DNA of 12,038 nt from Elusimicrobiaceae bacterium (GTDB taxonomy: Bacteria > Elusimicrobiota > Elusimicrobia > Elusimicrobiales > Elusimicrobiaceae). A model generated the notes under the pieces. It was not told the DNA's origin. It did no database searches and was given only the letters and a program-made list of their open reading frames with translations. Every line of letters starts with the position of its first letter. The first letter of the stretch is position 1. The stretch lies in contig JAKSPG010000024.1 in NCBI GenBank assembly GCA_024405075.1, positions 1 through 12,038 on the forward strand, given 5' to 3'. The position numbers and the translations under genes are program-made. Positions 6,876 to 12,038 of this stretch are shown here, piece after piece.

Positions 6876-6919
6876 ATAAACTGCCAGGCCTTCTGGGCCA
6901 TGACATTTGCTACCTTATT

Positions 6920-6949
6920 ATTTTACATCAAATGAGCCCCGTGTGTAAA
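6920..6949 (-). promoter_or_regulatory. Promoter of tRNA-Gln
   Basis: On the minus strand TTTACA (6944-6949) and TAAAAT (6920-6925) are separated by 18 bases. They lie just after the nitroreductase stop and about 45 bases before the mature tRNA 5' end. The leader between contains a GGCC-rich palindrome that RNase P processing would remove. Confidence 0.55.
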
Positions 6950-6963
6950 GTAAAATCTTACTT

Positions 6964-7557
6964 TTATTTCTCTACCCGTACGCGCAGAGCTAGCGGCATA
7001 TGCTCCTTTTCTTGCGGCGGCTGAGCAATTGCTCCAAACGGCATTTGTGCAATTAGCTTCCACGTATGCGGCACATCAAACGCGTGAGCCACGGCGTGGT
7101 CCACCAGCGGGTTGTAGTGTTGCAAACTGGCCCCAATGTTACGTTCCGCTAACGCCGTCCAAATGATATATTCCAACATGCCGTTGGCCTGGTACGCCCA
7201 CGTAGGGAAATTTTCCGCATACGCCGCAAAACGCACCTGCAACGCCTCCACCGCGGCCCAATCTTCAAAAAACAAAAGAGTACCGTAACCGGCCGCAAAC
7301 GAACTGATTTTTTGAGCGGTGGGAGCAAATCGCTCCGGCGGGACAATTTTTTTCAATTCCTCACTGACTAAATGCCAAAAATGATGATGTTTCTCCCCCA
7401 ACAAAATCACCACACGCGCCGATTGCGAATTAAACGCGCTGGGAGCCTGTTTGACCGCTTCCTGCACTAAATGGATAAGTTCCTCTTGCGAAAGCGGGAT
7501 TTTATCTGTCAGCTCGTAACACGAGCGGCGCTTTTGCGCCAAATCTAACATAGTCAT
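6964..7557 (-). CDS. Nitroreductase family protein, Frm2/Hbn1-like
   Basis: This 197-residue flavin-dependent oxidoreductase of the small nitroreductase fold is expected to bind FMN and reduce nitro or quinone-like compounds with NAD(P)H. The physiological substrate is unknown. The Frm2-like subgroup pattern is clear: KRRSCYELTDKIPLS at the N-terminus, then APSAFNSQSARVVILLGE, an ERFAPTAQKISSFAAGYGT segment, LFFEDWAAV, NGMLEYIIWTALAERNIGASLQHYNPLVD, and WKLIAQMPFG near the C-terminus. The start is placed at the ATG at 7557, which has AGGAGG six bases upstream. A longer in-frame start at 7584 adds nine residues and would bury that ribosome site inside the gene. It is monocistronic, with tRNA-Gln downstream on its own promoter. 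Confidence 0.88.
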   Translation of the reverse strand: MTMLDLAQKRRSCYELTDKIPLSQEELIHLVQEAVKQAPSAFNSQSARVVILLGEKHHHFWHLVSEELKKIVPPERFAPTAQKISSFAAGYGTLLFFEDWAAVEALQVRFAAYAENFPTWAYQANGMLEYIIWTALAERNIGASLQHYNPLVDHAVAHAFDVPHTWKLIAQMPFGAIAQPPQEKEHMPLALRVRVEK

Positions 7558-7613
7558 AAAAATCCTCCTTTTTATGTATAGCATAACTTTTTTTACGCGC
7601 GCGTGCGACTCTT

Positions 7614-7643
7614 ATTTTAGTTAGAAAAGAGCGAAAACGGCAA
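7614..7643 (-). promoter_or_regulatory. Likely promoter of the nitroreductase gene
   Basis: TTGCCG (7638-7643) and TAAAAT (7614-7619) on the minus strand are spaced 18 bases apart, about 55 bases before the chosen ATG. A T/A-rich alternative (TATACA near 7575-7580) lies too close to the ribosome site to be convincing. Confidence 0.4.
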
Positions 7644-7738
7644 GCACTTATTTGCCCCCCTTACCTATAAAAGCTGTTTCTACAGCATGTTGGAGCCATA
7701 AAACAACAACCCATTTCCCACGGACTGGCAAATTTTGC

Positions 7739-7766
7739 TTGACATATCAAAAAAAAAAACGATAAC
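7739..7766 (+). promoter_or_regulatory. Pilin promoter with an A11 tract in the spacer
   Basis: A perfect -35, TTGACA (7739-7744), is followed by a 16-base spacer that contains eleven consecutive A residues (7749-7759), then a weak -10, GATAAC (7761-7766). The rest of the nitroreductase-pilin interval (7644-7738) shows only a small GCTGT/ACAGC hairpin and no gene. Confidence 0.5.
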
Positions 7767-7795
7767 GCAGGTAGTTTTATTTTTAGGAGAGTTCT

Positions 7796-8434
7796 GTGCA
7801 AACAAAAAAAGAGTCTAATAAAATGTATACCCACCACTCGTCATCCCGCAGTGTTTCTATGCGGGATATAGTGGTGGGTGAACATAGTGCCCCGTTATAC
7901 CCCGCATACCAACATTGCGGGGTGACGAACGGGGCAGGCGGCTTTACCTTAATTGAACTACTCGTCGTTGTACTTATTATCGGCGTTTTAGCCGCCGTGG
8001 CGTTGCCGCAGTATCAAGTAGCGGTGGAAAAAGCTAGAACAGCTGAGGGATGGGCACTCGTGAAAGCGCTTACTCAAGCGCAAGAGGCATACAAATTAGC
8101 CAACGGAAATTATACCCGCGATTTTGATGAATTAGCTCTAGATATTACCGCCACCACGCCCAGTAACACGTGTGCGCTTAATTTTAATTACAGCAGCCCC
8201 ATGCGCCAAGTGGGAGATTGGGGAATTATTTTAGATAGAAACGTATCTGATTTTATTTCTCCGGTTGTTGCGGTACGGCTAGACGGGAAATTTAAATGTT
8301 ACGCGCTATATTTAGAAGAAGGAAAACCTTTCTGCGCCACAGAAAATGAAGAACATACCGGCGATTTTTGTAAAAAATTGGGTGGCGTTTTGGCAGGGAC
8401 CCCCGGAACATGGAGAAAGTACAAACTGCCCTAA
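7796..8434 (+). CDS. Type IV pilin-like protein (prepilin) with an unusually long leader
   Basis: This is a secreted fibre subunit of the type IV pilus or type II secretion pseudopilus family. It has the class III signal GG|FTLIELLVVVLIIG: Gly at -1 (G49), Phe at +1, the conserved Glu at +5 (E54), then the hydrophobic N-terminal helix that anchors it in the inner membrane until assembly. Cleavage by the prepilin peptidase would leave about 163 residues. The mature head has four cysteines (NTCALNF, KFKCYAL, FCATENE, DFCKKLGG), suggesting two disulfides. The start is GTG at 7796, with AGGAGA ending five bases upstream. An internal ATG at 7823 has no comparable site. The leader of 49 residues is long for the family (usually under about 30), and residues 12-47 are encoded by a palindromic element (separate entry). 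No assembly genes are nearby, so the partner machinery is elsewhere. Confidence 0.88.
   Translation: MQTKKESNKMYTHHSSSRSVSMRDIVVGEHSAPLYPAYQHCGVTNGAGGFTLIELLVVVLIIGVLAAVALPQYQVAVEKARTAEGWALVKALTQAQEAYKLANGNYTRDFDELALDITATTPSNTCALNFNYSSPMRQVGDWGIILDRNVSDFISPVVAVRLDGKFKCYALYLEEGKPFCATENEEHTGDFCKKLGGVLAGTPGTWRKYKLP
7829..7935. repeat. Pair of inverted REP-like hairpins inside the pilin leader
   Basis: Two two-tier hairpins lie side by side. In the first, ACCCACCACT (7829-7838) pairs with AGTGGTGGGT (7870-7879), and ATCCCGCA (7843-7850) with TGCGGGAT (7860-7867). In the second, GCCCCGTT (7889-7896) pairs with AACGGGGC (7928-7935), and ACCCCGCA (7899-7906) with TGCGGGGT (7916-7923). Both loops are nine bases. 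The 31 bases 7839-7869 match the reverse complement of 7897-7927 at about 26 positions, including CGTC next to the inner stem and an AT on the other side. That is the layout of inverted REP pairs (REPIN/BIME). The outer stems are unrelated between the two hairpins. Confidence 0.85.
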
Positions 8435-8612
8435 ATTAGTTTCCGGTAGCACACGCAGGGTTTTAAACTAAGTCGGTGCAATTCCAGGCGCAGGGAAAAA
8501 ATAATTTTCTTCAAAGAAAAAAGCCTGAGCCCTAGGCACGCCCGAGGGAAAGATACTTATGTTATCTGACCGAGGGCGTAACAACGGGATAAGGCTTTTT
8601 ACGAAGAAGAAA
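8435..8612. other. Gene-free interval with a long extended hairpin (8517-8600)
   Basis: There is no coding frame. The main structure is an extended stem readable on both strands: AAAAAGCCT (8517-8525) with AGGCTTTTT (8592-8600), CCC with GGG, ACGCCC (8538-8543) with GGGCGT (8574-8579), and AGATA with TATCT around a CTTATGT loop (8551-8567). The stems are separated by purine-rich internal loops. Either end is followed by a T-run (TTTTT on plus, TTTTTTCTTT on minus), so it can end the pilin transcript from one side and the sigma/tRNA-Arg transcript from the other. Upstream, 8436-8442 pairs with 8465-8471 (TTAGTTT/AAACTAA), and a 6-bp TTTTCT/AGAAAA hairpin follows at 8505-8520. It is longer and more elaborate than a plain terminator, so it may be a structured RNA. 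I do not recognise a family. Confidence 0.55.
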
Positions 8613-8686
8613 TACCCCCGGCGGGAGTTGAACTCGCAACCTCTTCCTTAGGACGGAATCGCTCTATCCAATTGAGCTACGGGGGC
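8613..8686 (-). tRNA. tRNA-Arg (anticodon CCU)
   Basis: A 74-nt cloverleaf without encoded CCA reads on the minus strand. The acceptor GCCCCCG pairs with CGGGGGT (one G-T pair), and the D stem is GCTC/GAGC. The anticodon arm ATTCC/GGAAG has loop GTCCTAA, placing CCT at 34-36, with an A-G mismatch at the top of the stem. The T stem is GCGAG/CCCGC with one mismatch-like position and loop TTCAACT. CCU reads AGG. The 5' end is only five bases after the sigma factor stop codon, so the tRNA is probably cut out of the sigma mRNA. The missing CCA means it depends on CCA-adding enzyme, unlike tRNA-Gln in the same window. Confidence 0.92.
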
Positions 8687-8691
8687 GTAAA

Positions 8692-9957
8692 TTAGCTACG
8701 GGATTTCTTGCGCAGCGGTTTATGTACCGGTTTACGCGGTGTGCTTGTACGGACGGCTTTCTTCGCGGTAGATTTGTTACCTTTTTGCAATGACTTTTTA
8801 ACCACTATTTTTTTCGGCAATTTTTTTACCACACGACGCAAAGCGGGACGAACTATTTTCTTCGTTACCTTTTTTGCCGTCGTTGCGGCCGCCGTTTTTT
8901 TAGTAGATTTTTTGGCTGGCCGCGTTTTAGAAACCGCTTTTTGGTGTACGGCTTTTCTAGCGGCTTTTGGAGCTTGGCGCTGGGCATTTTTTAATAGTTT
9001 GGCCAAAGTGCCTTGTACTTTTTCTTCACCTAAAATATTGGTTTGGGTACGCGGACGCATGGCACTGTGCAATTTGCGCGTGCGATAGTCCTTACCCGTA
9101 CCTTCCAAAATGCCGGCTTTGAGTGCTTCGCGCCGCAACGTATTAACGGCACGTTCTTCAATTTGGCGTACCCGCTCGCGCGATAACCCCAACTTGTCGG
9201 CCACTTCACCCAGCGTTTTGGGCTCATTGTCATCCAACCCATAGCGCATGATAACGACCTGGCGGTCGCGGTCGTTTAAATCGGCCATGCTTTGTTTGAT
9301 TCGCTGTTGGTCCTCTTGGCGGGAAAACACATCGTGCGGATTGCCTTTTCCGTCGTCGCTGAGCACGTCTTCCAGCGTCATTTCTTCTTCTTCATGTACC
9401 AATGTCGCCAGCGAGTCCACCCCTTTGGCCGCATTAAGCGTGTCCACCACGGACTTTACCTGCCGGGCCGTTAAATTCAAGGATTGGGCCATTTCGTTGA
9501 GTGAGGGTTCGCGGCCGTTGCTTTCTTTTAACTCATTCCACACGCGAAACCACCGCTTGAGGTTCCCCCACGCATGCGACGGAATTTTAATCGGGCCCGA
9601 TTGTTCCTCTATGTATTTACGAATAAATTGTTCAATCCAGTATACGGCATAGGTGGAGAACTGATACCCCCGTGCCGGCTCAAATTTTTCAATGGCTTGC
9701 AATAAGCCCAGGTTTCCTTCCTCTACCAAATCCATCAACTCCATACCGGGGCGCAAAAACCGTTTAGCCGTTGGAATAACCAAGCGCAGGTTCATTTCCA
9801 AAATTTTATTTTTGGCCTGCTCGTCACCGGCCTTGGCCATTTTCCACAGCTGGGCGGTTTTTTTCTCGTTGATTTCCTGGGTGATTTTGCCCAGGTGTTT
9901 GAAATACTCGTTTACGCTGTCTAAAGAAGAAGATTCGTTTTCCATATGTAATATCAT
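8692..9957 (-). CDS. Sigma-70 family RNA polymerase sigma factor with a histone H1-like C-terminal tail
   Basis: This is a promoter-recognition subunit of RNA polymerase. From the ATG at 9957 (421 residues) it has region 1.2 (about 12-50) and region 2 (NLRLVIPTAKRF at 56, DLVEEGNLGLLQAIEKFEP at 76-94, RGYQFSTYAVYWIEQFIRK at 96-114, IKIP at 123-126). Region 3 is at about 127-205 and region 4 at about 213-281, with the helix-turn-helix TLGEVADKLGLSRERVRQIE at 248-267. Region 1.1 is absent and the 2.4 segment deviates from RpoD, so it looks like a group 2 (RpoS/SigA-like) or lineage-specific primary factor. After region 4 a tail of about 136 residues follows. The last 109 residues hold no Asp or Glu and about one third Lys/Arg (KKSTKKTAAATTAKK, KKLPKKIVVKK, PLRKKSRS). 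The start is uncertain: 9957 or 9945 are both possible with weak ribosome sites, and a GTG at 10017 lies upstream of the putative transcript start. Confidence 0.9.
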   Translation of the reverse strand: MILHMENESSSLDSVNEYFKHLGKITQEINEKKTAQLWKMAKAGDEQAKNKILEMNLRLVIPTAKRFLRPGMELMDLVEEGNLGLLQAIEKFEPARGYQFSTYAVYWIEQFIRKYIEEQSGPIKIPSHAWGNLKRWFRVWNELKESNGREPSLNEMAQSLNLTARQVKSVVDTLNAAKGVDSLATLVHEEEEMTLEDVLSDDGKGNPHDVFSRQEDQQRIKQSMADLNDRDRQVVIMRYGLDDNEPKTLGEVADKLGLSRERVRQIEERAVNTLRREALKAGILEGTGKDYRTRKLHSAMRPRTQTNILGEEKVQGTLAKLLKNAQRQAPKAARKAVHQKAVSKTRPAKKSTKKTAAATTAKKVTKKIVRPALRRVVKKLPKKIVVKKSLQKGNKSTAKKAVRTSTPRKPVHKPLRKKSRS

Positions 9958-9990
9958 ATCAAATTTTTCTTTAGCTCGCGCCTCACGAAT

Positions 9991-10019
9991 TGTATAGTTC
10001 CATAGCAACGCAGGCACAA
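9991..10019 (-). promoter_or_regulatory. Putative promoter of the sigma factor gene
   Basis: On the minus strand TTGTGC (10014-10019) and TATACA (9991-9996) are 17 bases apart and about 35 bases before the likely ATG. The -35 lies entirely within one arm of the adjacent 13-bp inverted repeat. Confidence 0.5.
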
Positions 10020-10037
10020 CGTATGTTGTGCCTGCGT
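10008..10037. repeat. Perfect 13-bp inverted repeat
   Basis: ACGCAGGCACAAC (10008-10020) and GTTGTGCCTGCGT (10025-10037) are perfect complements around a GTAT loop. It sits between the carboxyltransferase stop and the sigma factor gene. Neither strand has a T-run after it, so it is not a standard intrinsic terminator. It could be an operator for the sigma gene, a Rho-independent end without U-tract, or an RNA-stabilising hairpin. Confidence 0.75.
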
Positions 10038-10061
10038 AAGTACAAAAACCACAAACGACCC

Positions 10062-11666
10062 TTACAGCGGTATGTTCCCACGGCGCGGGTGGTTTTTCGG
10101 ATCGCGCTTGGTACGCAGTACCGCAAAGGCACGGATGATTTTACTACGCGCTTCGGCCGGCTCAATAATCTCGTCAATAGAGCCGTTGGTAGCGGCCTGG
10201 TAGGGCGAGGCGAACTTATCGGAATATTCCTGCGTCATTTTCAGTTTAAGTTCTTCTTGTTTGGCGGGGTCCTTTTCCTCTTTGAGTGCGCGCGAGTATA
10301 GAATTTCCACCGCACCGCGCGGGCCCATAACGGCAATTTCCGCGCTGGGGAAAGCAAAGTTGAAGTCCCCTTTCAAAATTTTAGACCCCATGGCAATATA
10401 CGCACCGCCGTACGCTTTGCGCAATACGAGCGTAATTTTCGGTATCGTAGCTTCGGAATAAGCATAAAGCAACTTGGCCCCGTGGCGGATAATGCCGCCG
10501 TGTTCTTGTGCCACGCCCGGCAAATATCCCCCCGTATCCACGAGTGTTAAAAGCGGGATATTAAAGGCATTTAAAAAGCGGATAAAGCGCGCCGCTTTAT
10601 CGCTTGCGTCGCAATCCAATGCACCGCCTAAATGCGCGGGGTTATTGGCCACCACGCCTACGACTTGGCCTCCCAGGCGAATAAACCCGGTTACCACATT
10701 TTTAGCAAAATTTTGGTGAATTTCAAAGAAACCAAAATCGTCCGCCAAACGCCAAATGACGTGATGAATACGAAACGCCTTTTTCGGGTCCATTTCGCAG
10801 ATGCGTTCCAACACGGGAACGCTACGGTCTACCACGTCGCTGGTGGTTTCGGTAGGAGCCAGTTCCTCGCAATTTTGTGGCAAGAAAGAAAGCAGTTCAC
10901 GCACTTGGCGGAAGCAATCTTGCTCCGACTTGGCGACAAATTGGCACACGCCGCTTTTTTCGCTGTGCGGGCGGCTACCGCCGAGAGAATCAAAATCCAC
11001 TTCTTCGCCGGTGGCAGCTTTGACGGCCCCCGGCCCGGTAATAAACATGTGGCTGATGCCATCCACCATAAAAATAAAATCCGTCAGTGCCGGTGAGTAC
11101 GCGGCGCCACCCGCACACGGCCCCAAAATGACCGAGATTTGCGGAATCACGCCGGACGCTTTTACGTTACGGTAAAAAATTTCGCCAAAACCGTTTAAGC
11201 TGTCCACCCCTTCTTGGATACGCGCGCCGCCGGAATCAAAAAGCCCGATGATCGGTATTTTAGCTTCAATGGCCTTATCCATGATGTCGGCAATTTTGCG
11301 TGCGTGCGCCAAACCCAAAGAGCCGCCCAATTGCGTAAAATCTTGCGCAAAGAGAGCTACTTCGCGCCCGTTAATACGACCAAATCCGGTGATAACACCG
11401 TCGCCTTTGATGTGTTTATCTTTTACACCAAAATCGGTGCAGGACGTTTCCAACAAACTTTGAATTTCAAAAAAACTGTCTTTATCTAATAGGTAAGAGA
11501 TACGCTCGCGGGCGGTCATCTTGCCCTTATCTTTTTGGGCTTTGATGCGTGCTTCGCCCGCGCCTTTGAGCGCGTCTTGGGAAATTTGTCTGAATTTGAC
11601 TAGACTGGCCGGGGCCGGGTCGTTAGACGGTTTATCCAGCCGCGGGTCTTCAAAAAGTTCTATCAT
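10062..11666 (-). CDS. Acyl-CoA carboxylase/decarboxylase carboxyltransferase subunit (PccB/MmdA type)
   Basis: The 534-residue product is the crotonase-fold carboxyltransferase that moves CO2 between biotin and an acyl-CoA: propionyl-CoA carboxylase beta, methylmalonyl-CoA decarboxylase alpha or the transcarboxylase 12S subunit. Both halves are intact. The N-terminal half has KMTARERISYLLD, QDFTQLGGSLGLAHARKIAD and the oxyanion-hole segment FDSGGARIQEGVDSL, then GPCAGGAAYSPALTDFIFMV. The C-terminal half has VVANNPAHLGGALD, VDTGGYLPGVAQEHGGIIRHGAKLLYA (quoted here only as family markers), the second oxyanion hole RKAYGGAYIAMGSK, and MGPRGAVEILY. Length fits the family (about 510-540). GGAGGG three bases before the ATG fixes the start. 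No biotin carrier, biotin carboxylase or membrane decarboxylase subunits lie inside the window, so the direction of the reaction and the exact substrate stay open. The gene is followed by an inverted repeat and the sigma gene. Confidence 0.92.
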   Translation of the reverse strand: MIELFEDPRLDKPSNDPAPASLVKFRQISQDALKGAGEARIKAQKDKGKMTARERISYLLDKDSFFEIQSLLETSCTDFGVKDKHIKGDGVITGFGRINGREVALFAQDFTQLGGSLGLAHARKIADIMDKAIEAKIPIIGLFDSGGARIQEGVDSLNGFGEIFYRNVKASGVIPQISVILGPCAGGAAYSPALTDFIFMVDGISHMFITGPGAVKAATGEEVDFDSLGGSRPHSEKSGVCQFVAKSEQDCFRQVRELLSFLPQNCEELAPTETTSDVVDRSVPVLERICEMDPKKAFRIHHVIWRLADDFGFFEIHQNFAKNVVTGFIRLGGQVVGVVANNPAHLGGALDCDASDKAARFIRFLNAFNIPLLTLVDTGGYLPGVAQEHGGIIRHGAKLLYAYSEATIPKITLVLRKAYGGAYIAMGSKILKGDFNFAFPSAEIAVMGPRGAVEILYSRALKEEKDPAKQEELKLKMTQEYSDKFASPYQAATNGSIDEIIEPAEARSKIIRAFAVLRTKRDPKNHPRRGNIPL

Positions 11667-11676
11667 ATTCCCTCCG

Positions 11677-11701
11677 TTTAGTATATGTATATTTTACTAA
11701 A
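11677..11701. promoter_or_regulatory. A/T-rich inverted repeat before the carboxyltransferase gene
   Basis: TTTAGTA (11677-11683) and TACTAAA (11695-11701) are perfect 7-bp arms with an 11-base A/T-rich spacer, 11 bases upstream of the ATG and abutting its ribosome site. On the minus strand the spacer carries TAAAAT and TATACA, either of which could be a -10, but no good -35 is visible. It could be an operator over the promoter or a small 5' hairpin. Confidence 0.4.
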
Positions 11702-11730
11702 TAAAAGGGACATAGAATGCAGATTGTGGC

Positions 11731-12038
11731 TTACCACTTGCCTATGGTGTAACGACTTTGAGTGCTGTTAAAATTCGGGACAAACCCAAGATTGGTGTAA
11801 AATGCCTTGCACACATTATTGGCCCGGGCGTTTGTTTTGGGAGCGTAACAATAGACAGAATCGTCATACCCTTTTCCCAGACCGGACACATGAAAAATTA
11901 CCGCCAAGGACACTCCAATTACACTATCATCAATGTGTATGCCATTGGCCGTAGGTGCCCCCCCCAAACGCAGGTAAAGCCTCTGTCCCACAAGAAACAG
12001 AACAGTAATAAAATAAGTAAAAACAGAACAATAATAAA
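11731..12038 (-). CDS. 3' end of an unidentified open frame, possibly a pilin-like protein (runs off the right edge)
   Basis: The frame is open from the right edge to a TAA at 11731-11733, giving about 101 residues. A GTG at 11991 is possible but has no ribosome site I can see, so I treat the frame as continuing upstream. The first 16 or so residues are hydrophobic and come from low-complexity A/T-rich DNA. The rest ends VYCYAPKTNARANNVCKAF and a short Tyr/Asn/Ser-rich tail. The Cys-Tyr-Ala and VCK spacing resembles the cysteine-bearing ends of elusimicrobial pilin-like proteins, including CYALYL and FCKKL in the pilin of this window. That resemblance is weak. It could instead be a fragment or decayed gene. 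No function is assigned. Confidence 0.35.
   Translation of the reverse strand, partial: YYCSVFTYFITVLFLVGQRLYLRLGGAPTANGIHIDDSVIGVSLAVIFHVSGLGKGYDDSVYCYAPKTNARANNVCKAFYTNLGFVPNFNSTQSRYTIGKW

Noticed and set aside
7829..7935. CRISPR-like or phage attachment repeats
   Set aside because: There are only two inverted copies, no regular spacers and no cas or integrase genes. The two-tier hairpin geometry fits a REP pair better.
8470..8495. AAGTCGGTGCAATTCC recalls the L5 part of cobalamin riboswitches
   Set aside because: The GGGAA element before it, the GCCACTG segment and the B12 box after it are not found, and no cobalamin gene follows on that strand.
8517..8603. 6S RNA or SRP RNA at the extended hairpin
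   Set aside because: There is no GNRA-type SRP loop with its conserved internal loops. The helix is too short for 6S RNA and no typical central bubble can be drawn with confidence.
8708..9088. A 126-residue plus-strand frame opposite the sigma tail
   Set aside because: It is the mirror of the Lys/Ala-rich codons of the tail, which yields Phe/Leu/Val runs, and has no ribosome site.
10008..10037. Standard intrinsic terminator of the carboxyltransferase gene
   Set aside because: The stem is strong, but neither strand has a T-run after it. It is kept as an inverted repeat of open function.

Overview
The window reads as ordinary chromosome from a diderm bacterium of moderate GC content, carrying a few unusual local structures. 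My best guess for the source is an elusimicrobiote (Elusimicrobiota, possibly a gut lineage). This rests mainly on the PilE-like pseudopilin, whose FTLIELLVVVLIIG N-terminus and Cys-rich tail are typical of the many pilin-like proteins I associate with that group. The MEP isoprenoid pathway, Rho and the mix of housekeeping genes are compatible but not diagnostic. The assignment is inference, not proof.

Layout. (1) Positions 1-3632, minus strand: a compact polA-coaE-rho operon. polA and coaE overlap by four bases and rho follows coaE after ten; rho runs off the left edge. (2) 3660-4518, minus: a two-gene thioredoxin operon (cytosolic trxA, then a secreted thioredoxin-fold protein) with a near-consensus promoter and an intrinsic terminator. 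(3) 4561-6549, plus: a divergently transcribed MORN_2-repeat protein overlapping ispE by four bases. (4) 6550-6875: a hairpin-rich, gene-free stretch that ends in tRNA-Gln(UUG). The tRNA 3' end and its terminator occur twice, 205 bp apart. (5) 6964-7643, minus: an Frm2-like nitroreductase with its own promoter. (6) 7739-8434, plus: a type IV pilin-like gene. Its promoter spacer carries an A11 tract, and its leader peptide is interrupted by a pair of inverted REP-like hairpins. (7) 8435-8686: a strong extended hairpin and tRNA-Arg(CCU). (8) 8692-10037, minus: a sigma-70 family factor with a histone H1-like basic tail, preceded by a perfect 13-bp inverted repeat that covers its putative -35. (9) 10062-11701, minus: a biotin-dependent acyl-CoA carboxyltransferase (PccB/MmdA type). 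(10) 11731 to the right edge, minus: the 3' end of an unidentified, possibly pilin-like, reading frame.

The genes cover replication and repair (PolA), cofactor and isoprenoid synthesis (CoaE, IspE), transcription (Rho, sigma), redox (thioredoxins, nitroreductase), carboxyl transfer and surface structures. I do not see a defence island, CRISPR array, prophage or complete transposon. The most unusual items are the palindromic element inside the pilin leader, the A11 tract in that gene's promoter, the basic tail on the sigma factor, the duplicated tRNA-Gln 3' end with its structured spacer, and the Asp at the steric-gate position of PolA.
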